From: Fulvia fulva
Lineage: Eukaryota; Ascomycota; Dothideomycetes; Mycosphaerellales; Mycosphaerellaceae
Reading direction: 5' to 3'
NCBI RefSeq assembly: GCF_020509005.1
Contig: NC_063019.1
Location: 2,728,001 to 2,792,000 of the forward strand
DNA: 64,000 bases
Of this stretch, positions 42,358 to 54,166 are shown one piece after another. Numbering within the stretch: the stretch's first letter is position 1; the number at the start of each line of letters is the position of its first letter. A program made the translations under genes and the position numbers. Below the pieces are notes generated by a model. The model saw only the letters and a program-made list of their open reading frames with translations. It was not told where the DNA came from and made no database searches.

Positions 42358-44433
42358 TCACTGTATCAGGTGATGATATGCAGTTTTGGGAAAGTCGATG
42401 TTCTTGTACCTGATCTCCCACTGCCGAGGACGCTCAGTCTCATACATCTCCCACGACAAGTCCCGCCAATGGAGCGACGGCAGAGCCACAATACGATCCT
42501 CGTTGTGCATTCTTGAAACGAGTGCAGGTACAATCCAGCGCTCGCGGTCTGGGACCAAAGACAGAGCTCGCTCCAACGAGGATGCACGTGGTTTCATATT
42601 TTTGTACCGTTTCCGAAGCTGTCCCAAAGAGTCCGGGGAAAGAAAGGCCATGTGCATTGTTGTGTCTGGATCGCTGGCGGCGACGTCCACATACACTCGA
42701 ATCCAGTAGCGGTGATCCCAGAGAAGCCACTCGGACCATCCGCTGTTCGAGTAGACACACTGCATCGAATCCCTCGCGAGTCGCACTGGCGCCTGTCGTT
42801 GGAGAATGATCGTTAGGCCAGCATGTTGTGCACTTTTTGCACAGGTGACAGATACGCCGGCTATCTGAATCGTACGAGGTACTGACTTTGCCGCGCTGCG
42901 CATCGCATCCACAGGCGCAAAAACCATTTCTATACACTGGTCAAGGTGCTGCAACGAGACTTCGGCAGTCGGGCTGACTAGCAGCAACAACTTGCGAACA
43001 AACTCTGCTCGAACATGATAAGTGTGCTGCATGTCACCAAAATCTTGGAGAGTCGTCCAAAGGGTGACTGTAGCTTTTCCAGATCTGAGGTCAAGTTCGA
43101 TCGGAGTTTTCTCAAACATCATCTGCGCATGCCGCTGGACCTCCTCCTTTTTGATACGTACTTCTTCTGCTGTCTGGACCAGACTGGATCGTCTTAGGGC
43201 TTCCGGGAGTACGTCTGAAAGTTGCAGATATCTGATGCTGTTCCGTATCGTGAGGGTCTTGTCGGAATTTGTAGGGTCTTCGTGCCATACGACTCCCGCT
43301 GAGCGACAGATGCCCTCGAGCTCTTTTTTCGCATAACGCAGTAAAGGACGATGAATCGAGACACCACCGTCCTCAACAGCTATGATAGCATTCCGGTTTC
43401 GTGATGGCTGGGGTCGCCATGCTTCCAGGTGCGATGGTAGTAGCTGCCCTTCAGATCCACCCATTAGTCTTGGGGTGCCTGAGCGATTGACGCCGTGCAA
43501 GCCTGCACATTCAGGAATGGGAGCCGTGGCAGCAATGCCCTGCAACCCAAGTCCAGTGTAGCCATTGATGGCCCTGGAAAGTACAGTCTCCGCCTGATCG
43601 TCAGCGTGATGACCAAAGATAAGGTGAGGGATCTTATGCGCCGCACAAGCCTTTCCTAAGGCCTGATATCTCAGAGTACGAGCTACACTCTCGAAGTTGC
43701 TAAGCCCACGAGGATCGCCGTGGCCCGTCCAGTCTAGCCTGAGGATCTGAGGCTCGATACCAAGTGGTTCGAGTGATTCAGTAACCGAAGCGGCCTCCTT
43801 CGCGCTGCCATCGCGGAGCTTGTGGTCCACGATGAAGGCCGTGAAGGTGTGTTTGAACGTCGGATCTTTTCTGATGAGGTTGGTCAGAGTGGCCAATGCC
43901 ATGGAGTCAACACCTCCGCTGATAGCCAAGCCTGATGCATGTCAGTATGAGCCCTTTGTGATGGCTCGTATGTTTACGCTGATGTACGTGAACAGTGAGA
44001 CAAAAGATGCAGTATGTTCGAACCGTTACTTACCCAGCCTCTGTGGCTTGACGTTGGCCGGAAAGAGGTTGCTGATAGCATGCTTTACTTCGCGGACGAT
44101 GGTAGCGAGTGCCTGCTCAGAGATCAGATTGAGCATATCATTGGACTCTTGAATGTGTTTAGGAGGAAGTCGCGACGCGAGAATTGGTGAATGAGCTGTA
44201 ACAGCCGTTAGGGCCGGCTTGTCTGCGCCAATCAGAGACCGCAGCGCGCTCTCACAGCGAAGGCCCGTGCGTGAGAAACCATTCAGTCGAGAAAGAGAAA
44301 TTAAGACTGTGAAAACATCGATGTTCGTTATACAATTGCCTTCATGGGCATATCTCATGTTCGCTAATGCTCCGAGTCTCGAATGCTCGCTCGCGACGCC
44401 TGGGGAATGCGGTACTGGTATCATACAAGTCAT
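42358..44433 (-). CDS. tRNA(Ile)-lysidine synthetase (TilS)
   Basis: Exons 44433-44034 and 43931-42358, giving up to 657 residues; the intron starts gtaagt and has ACTGAC before its final cag. The PP-loop ATPase motif SGGVDS lies in LAISGGVDSMALAT at the start of exon 2. FGHHADDQAETVLSR and RPLLRYAKKELEGIC are standard TilS blocks, as is HEDPTNSD. TilS adds lysine to C34 of tRNA(Ile) with a CAU anticodon so that it reads AUA. In fungi the nuclear gene is expected to serve mitochondria. The start is uncertain: the frame is open to 44433 and the Arg/Ser/Leu-rich part before MLNLISEQALATIV may be the import sequence. Confidence 0.88.
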
Positions 44434-44450
44434 CCTGCCACACTGACAGT

Positions 44451-45723
44451 CTAGTTCTTCTTCGCCTCCTGCTCTGCCTTCTTGGCCAACTCTGCTATCT
44501 GATCGGACCTCTTCTCGAGCACACCCTTGATGTCGTTCATGGTCTCCTTGGCGAGCTTCTCGGCCTCTGGTCCTCTCGACTCGGCGATCTGTCTGAGCTT
44601 CTGCAATTGCGGCAGGATAGCTGAGCCGCCAGGGATCACGTTCAACCAGCCACTGATGCTGCTTGATGTGAACGAATCGGCCTTGGACTTGGCCTTCTCG
44701 ACGTACTCCTGCAGGTTACCCATGTCGCCTGAGCTCACTGCTTGGCGGACCTTGTCAACAGCTTCAGTGACATTGCCGCTCTTCAGGGTGTCCTTGTTCT
44801 CCTCGACGAACTTCTTGAGCTGTGGGTTCTTCTCAAGTTGTGGCTTGACTTGCTCGTAGCCCTGTTCCCACGCCTTGTCTGCAAGCTTCTTCAGCTCTTC
44901 TACCTTCTCTTGCGCAAGCTTGCGGATGCGGTCGACGGTGTTGAATGAGAAGCCTTCCGAAATAACATCCTGGATCTCCTTGTACGTCTGTTGGACCTTC
45001 TCCTTGGCCTCTGGACCGAGGCTATCGCTGAATTGCTTGAGCTGGTCGAAGGAACCCCCGAGCTGCTCCTTGAGCTGCGGGTGGTTGTTGAGGATGTCCT
45101 GGCCGGCATCGACGGAGAGCGAAGCGAGCTTCGAGAGGTAGGTTGTGATGACGAACCACATCTGCGATGCAGTCTCGAGGTTGATGCCGTTCTTGCTGGC
45201 GCTTCGCAACTCGGAGTAGGCGTCCTTGACAATGTTGTCTACCTCATCTCCGTGCTTCTGGCGGATGATCTCAACATCTTTGAAGACTTTGTCGACGTAC
45301 TCTCGACCACCTGGAACGAAGCTTGCGTATTTGTAGGCTGTCGACTTCAATGCATCGATAGCCTCGTTTGGCTCGGGTGTGTTCTCCTTGAATTGGACCT
45401 TGAGCGACTCTGCTGTACTGTCGACGTAGCCCTTGAGCTGGTTCGCGGTTTTTGCTGCCTTGCCGACGCCGGTGAAGTTGTAGAATGCGAGTGCGACGAC
45501 TAACGAGGCGGCGGCACCACCTGCTGCTCCGCTGGCGAACCCGGAAGATGCTGCGCCGCCAGTGCTGCTGCTTGCTGAGTCTGCATAGCAGCGGATCTGG
45601 ATGACAAGGTGATCAGCGAAGGTCTAGCGCTTCATGGTTGGTGGAACTCACGTTCTGTCGAAGAGCTGGAGCATTAACGCGTACTGCACGCGATGCGCGG
45701 ACAGCTGTCCTTGGTGCAAACAT
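44451..45723 (-). CDS. Mitochondrial coiled-coil membrane protein, unnamed family
   Basis: Exons 45723-45652 and 45596-44451, giving 405 residues; the intron starts gtgagt and ends atccag. Exon 1 is a classic import signal (FAPRTAVRASRAVRVNA) with a likely cleavage site near IRCYADSASS. One Ala/Gly-rich membrane helix follows (GAAGGAAASLVVALAFYNF). The rest is amphipathic helix with repeated Lys/Glu heptads (EELKKLADKAWEQGYEQVK, AEKLAKETMNDIKGVLEKR), giving an apolipoprotein-like look. I place it in the inner membrane with the helices in the intermembrane space or matrix, but this is inference. It is widespread in filamentous fungi as an uncharacterised protein. It lies just upstream of TilS on the same strand, with only 17 bp between the annotated ends. 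Confidence 0.78.
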
Positions 45724-46442
45724 TATGAGACTGGTTGTTGTGCTGGTGGGAGTGTACTGTGACCCGTTTTGGTTTGTTTCGTGGAGAATCTGGAAGTGTA
45801 GGGAAAGAATTCGAGGAAATTGGTATCGATGAGAAGCCTTCACCCGAGACCTACCTTTTGAAGAAGCTGTACCAATGCCAGCCTGTGACGTGCACATGAT
45901 GACGGTGGAGCTTGTGGAAAGAGCAACCGAGCAACATGCAGGCACGCCGGGACCAGCCGAAGCTATACCAAGACATCCCTACAGCATGACGCAAAAGTTC
46001 TCCTTCAACAACATCACCTTGCAATTGTCGGCGTTGCATCATGGCATATCATACTCGCCAAGTCGATATGGACATCATCAAAACAACGATGTTGTCTCGC
46101 TAACAGGTGACCAGCTTGCGTGTCGCGATGGACAAGCTACGCTCCTCCCGGGCATTGCCTCTCGACGAAAGGCATTTCCAGGAGCTGTGCAGTCCCAAAG
46201 GTGTACTATGTCAAGTCGAAAGACATACAGCATTTGCAGTAATAGTCAACAGTCACATGCAAGCCGTGACCATTGACACAAGCCGCCTCTCCGACCGAGC
46301 TCCTCCTCACATACCCCGCGTTCATGTCTTCCACGAGGACGAGCTCTGGTGTTTGAGCAATTCAGTTTGAGATACAGCTCTCATCACTACACTAACATCC
46401 ATCTCGATCTCAAGATTCCTGACCACATTCCCGATCCTCAAA
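45724..46442. other. Divergent promoter region
   Basis: About 720 bp between the divergently transcribed coiled-coil protein gene and the gluconate-dehydrogenase-like SDR. No gene or repeat was recognised. Confidence 0.45.
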
Positions 46443-47296
46443 ATGGCCAACACAGCCCCGATCGTTGACGTCTCTCGCCTCTTCTCCCTCTCCGGCAAGA
46501 CCGCCATTGTCACAGGCGCATCAGGAGGTCTCGGACGAGCCATGACCACAGCTCTAGCCTCAGCAGGCGCCGACATAGTCTCAATCGAGTTGGCCAACGA
46601 CCCAGGCTCAGAAATCACGGCCCAGGCAGTAAGCTCCACTGGCCGCACCCTCAAACAGTACCATTGTGACGTCCGCGATCCAAAGGACCTTCGTGCCACA
46701 TACCAGAAACTTTGGGATGATGGAGTCCAGGGCGATATCTTGTTGAATTGTGCTGGAATCCAGCGACGCGCCGACGCCGAGAACTTCACAGATGAGGAGA
46801 TCGAGGCGGTCTTGGATATTAATTTGAAAGCCACGCTTATAAGCTGTCAGGAGTTTGCGAAGCCTTTGTTGAAAGATGGGAGGGGCGGGAAGATCATCAA
46901 TATTGCGAGCATCATCTCGTTCATTGGCGGAAAGAACATTACGCCTTATGCGGCGTCTAAGGGTGGAGTGTTGCAGGTGACGAAGGCGTTCAGTAATGAG
47001 TGGGCGAGCAAGGGGATCAATGTGAATTGCATTAATCCTGGGTGAGGTCCGGCAATTTTAGTGATTTCCATTTGATACTGATGAGGTCGTGCAGGTACTT
47101 CCATACACCCTTGACGGAGCAGTATATGACGGACCCGAAGTACAAAGAGTTCAACGATTATGTGATGATGCGGACACCGGCGAAGAGATGGGGTGAGCCG
47201 GTCGATCTTGCTGGTGCAGTCATTTTCCTGGCCAGTTCAGCAAGTGACTATGTCAGCGGAACTTCGATCGTGGTAGATGGCGGTTGGCTCGGGTAA
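46443..47296 (+). CDS. SDR of the 2-deoxy-gluconate 3-dehydrogenase (KduD) type
   Basis: Exons 46443-47041 and 47095-47296, giving 266 residues; the intron starts gtgagg and ends gtgcag. All classical SDR motifs are there: cofactor binding TGASGGLGRA near residue 25, NCAGIQRR (the NAG motif), the catalytic Ser in IINIASIISF, Tyr-x3-Lys in YAASKGG, and the substrate/cofactor loop PGYFHTPLTE. The ending DGGWLG is usual for KduD-like enzymes, which reduce keto-deoxy sugar acids in pectin or gluconate breakdown; the exact substrate is inferred from subfamily look only. It is convergent with the ceramidase gene. Confidence 0.88.
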
Positions 47297-47405
47297 GTCC
47301 TCTCGACTCTGGATATCTGGTGTTGCTGCTGACACCTGCCAGCAATTAGCTCTATCAATCTAGCAGTATATGCCCACCTCCAATCACATGCACAATGCTC
47401 TCAAG

Positions 47406-48535
47406 CTAATCCTCCTTCCGGATGCCACCGTTGACATGCCCATTAGCATGACCGTTTGCAGCGTTGTGGCTGATGTCGCGCAATACTGTCTTCGCCGGCC
47501 AAGCAAAACCGAGCCCATGGTTATCGAGGTGCTCCGGGCTGATCAGAAACTCGACGATAGCCATGAAGGTATATGCCCCAATCGCGGTCATGATGTGCCA
47601 GTACCCATGGAGTTCCAGCAGTACGGCCCATGGCATACCGACTTGCTGCTTCAGTCCATGTACTGCTGGGCAGAAATGAACATCGATGTTCCAGATGCCG
47701 TAGGCACTCATCGACGTCCACGAGGCGAAGCCGACTGGACAGACAGCGTTAGCAAGACTCCGACAAACGTGGCCGTGGCTCAGCCACGACTCGATAGCAT
47801 AGAGGCGCGCCGGGCAGTGGATATCTCTCGCACTTTGAGTACTTACCTAGCCTCCGCAGCTGGCGCCGGTGCCCTTCGTCCTTGACCGTCTCTCGAATCA
47901 GCTTCCGGATCCTGAAGGCGACCATCCACGACATGATGAAGAACAAGATTACATGCAGCAGGAACTCATCCGTGACGCAGTGGTATATCACGAACGGCAC
48001 CAACACACCGACGATTATGGCCGTGTTGCGACGCTGAATTTTGGGCGGCTCGTTGAATGTATAGACCTGGTGGAGCAACGTGCCAATAGCCAGGTGCATT
48101 GATAACTCATCGCTCATCTGGGTGTAGTACTTCAATGTGGTGTGATAGCCTCCAGAAAATATGCCGACTCCGATCAGTGCCCAGTATGATAGATTTGGCT
48201 CGGCGAAGAGGCTCAGGCCTTGCCTCTTGTACCGACGGATGCCATGAATGCCGTAGGCGATGTAGGCAAGGCTGGTCAGCGTGTTGAAGAACTCGGCAAT
48301 GTAGTATGTGATGGCATAGTCCTGACTGTATCAGCACCATCGTCACTCAACACGGTAATCGCTTGTACCTCTTCACAGAAGCTATTTGGCACGTCAGTCA
48401 GCTAAGCTCCAGTCTGCTTGAGTACATGTAACTTGGCAATACCGGTAGCCGTTGCACTCACTTCACGGCACTTTCCCGAAGAGGAATGGTATCCCAGAAC
48501 CCGTGCCTGGGAGCTACAGCTTGCTGGATCTGCAT
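47406..48535 (-). CDS. Alkaline ceramidase (Ypc1/Ydc1 type)
   Basis: Four exons: 48535-48462, 48381-48369 (only 13 nt), 48321-47847 and 47734-47406, giving 296 residues. The small exon is needed to produce the family motif NFCEEDY from GTG AA | C TTC TGT GAA GAG | GAC TAT. Seven membrane helices follow. Metal-site residues appear in GGYHTTLKYYTQMSDELSMH, and a later His pair in WHIMTAIGAY. A short polar Asn/Gly/His tail (NGHANGHVNGG) ends the protein. The enzyme cleaves ceramide to a sphingoid base and fatty acid in the ER or Golgi membrane. Intron 1 ends aatag, and intron 2 has an AG slightly before the one used, which would break the frame. Confidence 0.85.
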
Positions 48536-51208
48536 CCTTGCACGCCTTGCGGCACGCGGCTCTTCTGTGTCGTTGTAGCAGAACAAGACGCTTCCATGTC
48601 ATCGGAGGGCTTCTGAGTGGCGGAAAGAGACGCAAAAGATGCTGTCGCTGGAGCCTCGGTGGCCTCAGACTCGTGCCAATACGAAACTTGCTTCCCGGAG
48701 CAGCCGATTGGTGACGTCGCTGGGAAGAGTGGGTTCTGCTTGTCGTGCGGCGTGCCTTGGTTTTTGTTGGCCAGTAGAAGCCTAAAGGTCGATGTGCTGT
48801 CATTTGAGACCCAACCTCATCTCATCGGAGCACGGGAGCCTGCCTCGTGGTCGAGGTGCGTGATGTGTGATGCGTGGTCTTGCGATGTGTGACTGCTGAT
48901 TGCAGTCGTTCCTGCAGCCGCCGACTGCATCGGCCCGAGGGCGGCTGAACAACTGAAAACCACATCTTCTTTCGCCACGACAGTCTTCTGATTGTTCAAC
49001 ATCATATCGACGATAGCATATCTGAGCACTACCGCGTCAGAGCCCGGAACGACTTGTCCGGTTGCTAGTAAGGACGAGCGGTACGATATGAGGTGGACCC
49101 AGGCCTTCGCAATGCCAAAGAATCCGCCAACAGGAAATCGTTTTCCGCCAGTAAGATTGTATCTTCAAAGACCAACGATTGCGCCTCTCAAAATGCAGTT
49201 TGAGCAGCGACCGCAGGAGAACGAGGATTCGAATATGAGTGATGAATCTCGCGATACATTACTGATTGGGACAACACACTCCCGGCGAACAGAGTCTTGA
49301 CGCGCCGGAGGCTTCTTCCGTTGGCGTAGTCGTACCTCTTTGCGTCGAGAGCAGCGCATCGAATGGCCGCGATCCTAGTACTCCACTGGAATTGGGCCAA
49401 TGGAATATCCCCCCGACGTGTCAAGATGCGGTATAAGGTATTCCACGTCGCTCAGCTGATTCTAGAGTCGAGCTATGGTGGACCGAGTGGATAGCCACCA
49501 GGTAGAAGCCCATATGAGTCGACCCTTCAGCACCAGCATTGTTGCTCCGAACCAACCTACCAAAGGATGATGGATCATGATTCTGTCGCTTTCCAAGGTC
49601 TGCAACCCACTGGTCCGCGGGCATCGCTACCAGCAGCCATGGTCATGGTCCGGCAGAACACGATGCTAGTGCTCGATCACAGGACAGCGAGGTGGTTCTC
49701 ACCGACGATGCGACCTGCGAATGTTATCCTTGCCCGTGGACAGCATGCACTCGGCGGATATCCTTTCATCAGCCGAGCAACACCGCCGACCCTGCACAGA
49801 TCCAGCGTCTGCTGCGATACCCGTCGTGTTCAGGTATCTGCGGTATGTCACTCTCTGATCCAACGAGCCTATTGTTATGGAATGAGGGCGTCCGACGAAA
49901 GGGATGGCCGCCGCTTCCAGCGGAAGAGCGACTGTGACCTACGTAGGCTCTTCGAACACCTTCGACCCGGTGAAATTTGTTGAAGCGATGCGCACATTCG
50001 GATGCTACTGCTTTACGAACAAGTTGCCGCACCGTGATATTGCTATCGTGATGATTGAAAGTCACTCAAGTTCTAGTATCGGCGGTCACTTCTTTCATCG
50101 GCAACCCTTGGAGCCACGGCATGAAGATACCTCAGGCATCGAGCTTCCACGAGCAGAGGAACAACATGGGCCACCTTCAGTAGCCGTGTCTCGGTTGGTC
50201 GGATCTGTCTGTTCGATCTCAGTGATCGGCGGTGCAGCCACTACATGGGTGTTTCTGTACGTCCATCGCACCGCATTGCGGGCACCTTGCGGTACACAAA
50301 GACTTGTAAGCTGTACATGCCTCCTTCCAGCGGGCTGTTGCCCATGTTGTTGATTGCGAATCAGCCTATCACGCGCTCTAAATTTCCTGAACTGTCTGAT
50401 GATTCGGGAAATATGCCGAGAAAGGATGCTGCTATCCTGGGCAACTAGAGATGCCGTGGCCACCGTGGATGAATTATATCGCAGTGGCCACGACTTCGCC
50501 CACTGGTGTCCATAGTGTGGCCACGGCCACTAGCGCCTACTACAGGGTAGGTAAGAGCGTATTGGGTACCGTCGTTAGGCATCCAGGCATCAATAGTCCG
50601 TGCGAGGCTGTGGCCACAGTGGATGAATATTCGCCCATCTAGCCACAGCGTGTCCACAGGTTGTGGATGTAAGATAGATGAATGGACGGCATCTCTATGG
50701 GCAACATACGAACGCTGACTTCTCCGCGCAGCATGACTTGTACACATCCTCGACAACGACCAGCTAGGCTGTCATCGACATATCACATCATCTATCGTCG
50801 CCCAGGACATGCAACACATCAAGGCAAGTGCTCCCTTTTCAATATGAGGTACGAGGCCTTACGAAGGATGTACTGGAATTGTACCGTTCGATAAGCATGG
50901 CCATCGGACGACTGTGCCATTCTCGTATCCTCGCATGGAGCACATGGTATCACAAGGCAAGAATTACAGATGATCGCTGGTACCAAGACCTTTACAACCG
51001 CCGGAACTAACTCGGCTTAGCTCATCACCTTGTAGAAGTTCCTGGGAGGAAGTGACATATAGCCGGACTTACACCCAGTACACCTTGCCATGCTTTGGTG
51101 GAAGCTTAATTGCAGAACGATAAGATCCGGACTGTCTTGTTTCTGCAAAACGATGGACTTCACTCATGTGCTCATTATCTGGCTGTTCCGCGTACAAACA
51201 TTCTCAGT
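48536..51208. other. Gene-poor 2.7-kb stretch, nothing supported
   Basis: No frame here has a convincing motif. The longest (plus, 49904-50353, 149 codons) has some protein-like composition (DPVKFVEAMRTFGCYC) but no family. A patch of TGGCCA-containing direct repeats at 50453-50632 is listed separately. The ceramidase promoter is at the left end. Confidence 0.4.
50453..50632. repeat. TGGCCA-rich patch with 24-bp direct repeat
   Basis: GTGGCCACCGTGGATGAAT (from 50455) and GTGGCCACAGTGGATGAAT (from 50611) are near-identical about 155 bp apart. Between them lie further palindromic GTGGCCAC sites near 50485 and 50518. Confidence 0.7.
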
Positions 51209-52355
51209 ATGGCAGTCGTTAGCGACGACACAATCTTGAAGAAGGGCTTCCTACTTCCAGGTGACATTGTCAGCATCCTGCTCGCGCTTACTGGCCTCCC
51301 GATTATCACGGTGTTCTTCTACCAGCGGCTCCAGAATGCGAGAACGAAACACTTCACTGTGGCATCTGTCACGTTGCTACTGGTATGTCATACGAACACA
51401 TATGAATGGACATGATGCTGACTGCGGCATTACCAGTCGTATCTATTCACCTTCCTCTTCATCTACATCCTCACCATCCTCGTCCACCTCAAGACGGTGA
51501 ACAAAGGCGTCTGCGATTCGACCCTTGTCATCTGTACTATACTCCACACGCTATGCTTTGTACGCAAGAGTTCTGCCCTGACGAATACGGATAGGTCTGA
51601 CACTCTATGTTGTGACGAAGGGAGCGGGCTTTCTGTTTCTCATCGAAAGAGCATACATCATCTCGTGGCCGGTCAATCCAAGATGGAAGACACCCGAGTA
51701 CGTTCTTAGCTGTGTCCTCATCTTCTGCCCATACACAGCAGTGGCTGGATTCTGCACCAAGAACCGAATCGCGTACAACAATGAGCACGACGTCTGCATC
51801 ATCGGCATACAAATGTTCGCGCTTGTGCCTCTGTTGGTGGTCGAAGTCGTATCCTACGTGAGCGCAATTATGCCTTATAAGCGACGTACACTGACACAAC
51901 AATAGCTTTACCTGACGATTCGATTCCTCGTACCACTCATTATGGTTCACTTCGGCGGTGCTGGCGGATTGCTGATTCCACTCCGCAAAGTGGTGCTTAA
52001 GACTTTCATCGGCACTGCCATCACCATGTTGTCAACATTGGCGGTGAAAGTGTCGTTAACGCTGTTCAATGGCGAGCCTGCGTGGCTCTGCTGTTTGACA
52101 TGCAAAGTCGATGGTATGTTCGGGCGTTTGCACGTCTTTAGTTACCGAACTAACGACAATGAAGCAATCATCGCAGCAGCAGTGCTCCACTGGATCACTG
52201 TACCAGATCACACGGGAGAAGGCGAACATGGCAGTCCGCAAGCTCTAGGCATTGGCTTCGACAAGTCTACAACCGAAGCATCACCCGGAAGTTCGGGATC
52301 GAGAGGCACCGCACCGGACTCGCCGCGAGAGTTTGATCTGAAAGATGTGCTTTGA
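51209..52355 (+). CDS. Fungal seven-helix integral membrane protein, unnamed family
   Basis: Five exons: 51209-51382, 51437-51533, 51595-51857, 51906-52113 and 52177-52355, giving 306 residues. All introns have GT and AG ends; introns 2 and 4 show CTGAC and CTAAC branch sites, and the reading phases agree. Membrane helices include IVSILLALTGLPIITVFF, YLFTFLFIYILTILVHL, GFLFLIERAYII, VLSCVLIFCPYTAVAGF, FALVPLLVVEVV and TAITMLSTLAVKVSLTLF. Conserved family blocks are the ERAYII turn and GEPAWLCCLTCKVD followed by AVLHWIT. The tail is Ser/Gly-rich and polar. The helix pattern resembles small fungal GPCR-like proteins, but no ligand or partner is known. The window gives no functional neighbour. 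Confidence 0.75.
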
Positions 52356-53269
52356 TCCGAACTTAACAGCAAAGGTGCCGCTCGGTACCACGCACGCCAT
52401 GCCATTAGGCAATGCACATGCTCACTGCGCCGTCCTCCTCACTCAGGCCACTGAATGATGCCCCCGGGTACTGGCCGAAGATCCTGGAGCACTATGTACC
52501 ACGTAGATGCGAGGCGTAAGATGGCATCACCAGACACTGCCGATTCTGGTCAAGTGTGAGGATGCGGATACTGAGTTCTGGGAACCTGGGTGGATGAAGC
52601 GGACTGACATTCTGCCACGCTCTCCAACCACAACCCCTGTGATCAGGATATGCCCTGACGTGGTATCAGCGAGTCAGCCAAGAGCAAACAAGCATTGCGT
52701 GGTCTTGGGTCAGCCCCCGGATCAGAGCACGTTGGGTCTGGCTTTTCTCAGCTCTATTGAGCCGGATCGGGGTGATGTTACCGTGCTGCATGCCCTCGGT
52801 CTACATGCACTCACTGAGTTAGACTCGGAGCACCAAGTATGATGCACTGAGGAAGCAGGACGACATGGACGATCTGACTAGCGATCACGCATGGGTTGAG
52901 CAGTGATGGAACGACAACAACTAGTTTTGAATATGTGATATGACTTGACGGCTTGGGATAGAGTACTGGTGCCTAATCATACCTCTTCATGGTGAACATG
53001 TTGTAGCATTCTAGAAGTAGCGTGTCCGTGGGCTGGCTGACTCCTCCCCACCAGCTTCCATCCGACTACAGAGCCAGTTCTCTTCATGCACGACTGGCAC
53101 GAGGACCATGTCTCCGACACACATTGCACGGACAGTCCTGCGGCTCCTGTATGTTCTCCCACAGCTCTTGGTCAGTGTCGTACTTCATGCTCTCACGATC
53201 CCCACGCTCAAGCTCCTCCTCAAGGGCCAATCCCTCTCCAACGTACAGTTTCGCCACTCCTGGCTTGAG
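52356..53269. other. Intergenic, possible gene fragment
   Basis: About 900 bp without a full gene. A plus-strand frame at 53108-53299 begins with a hydrophobic N-terminus (LRLLYVLPQLLVSVVLHAL) that looks like the start of a membrane or secreted protein but stops after 63 residues. It may be a fragment left by the rearrangement that fused two genes next door. Confidence 0.4.
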
Positions 53270-54140
53270 TCACCCCGACTTCTTCGACTTGCGCACTAAG
53301 TACATCCGTGCTGTAGCTCGATAGTGGCATTGTGATAGCGGAAAATTCACGGTCTTTGAGTCCCATACACGGATCTCCTTGATCAGGCTTGCATGGGCAG
53401 GAGCAACTTTCGTCATGATAACCCTTAGCCACAGATCCTCTGTACTGCCGCAGAGGGAGATCGAACGGCTGTAGTAGAGAGTAAGGGCTTCGGCATGGGT
53501 CTGCTTGCAGGCTAGGATGATGCCGGCGTTGGTCTCGTGGTAAGGGCGTGGCTCAGAGAGCTGATAGGCCACACTCCCAGGAGAGAGATCGAAGGAGCAG
53601 CAGATCACTGCGGACATGCTGGAGATGGAGACGAGTTGAGGGTGCTTGGAATCGATGGCTGCGAAGGCGATCAGAGACGCAAGGCCACCAATATGGGCGT
53701 CGAGAGTCTCCATGCAGTCGCTGTCAGCATGTTTGTAATCGTGGTCCTCGTGCGATTGGAGGGTTAGGTGGAAGTGGACTGGCCAGGCGTTGTGGATGAT
53801 TGTGGACGTAGAGGTGACTAGATGATTGTGCGCCGTACTGTCCAGACCGAGATGAGGTGCATCAAGGTTGGTCGTGTGGTGGAAGTGGGCTTTCTCGAGC
53901 AGGTCCTTGTCGTTTGGAAAAGACGCGAGGAATTGTTCGGATGCTGTGGCGGCCCTGTTGAGGCAGTCGACTCGTTTTGACTTGTCATCGCGCAACAACT
54001 TGTGTAGCAGATGCGAGCCGAGCGTACCAGTCGAACCTGTAAGTAGCACAGAGTCGAAGGTATGCAACGCAGCGTCCACCTTCCGAGCCTGTTTACTAGA
54101 CTTCGGCAGCTTGTGAACATGTCGCTCTAGCAAAGACAGG

Positions 54141-54166
54141 TGATGATGATGATGATGATGATGATG
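54141..54166. repeat. (GAT)n microsatellite coding poly-His
   Basis: A run of GAT/ATG units on the plus strand gives nine His in the minus-strand frame, between the carrier and reductase parts of the broken NRPS-like gene. Confidence 0.85.

Noticed and set aside
44005..44030. GGTTCGAAC-like B-box in the TilS intron as a tRNA
   Set aside because: No A-box or acceptor stem at a suitable distance.
52507..52842. Plus-strand frame of 111 codons after the seven-helix gene
   Set aside because: No domain or homologous appearance, and no promoter or intron evidence.
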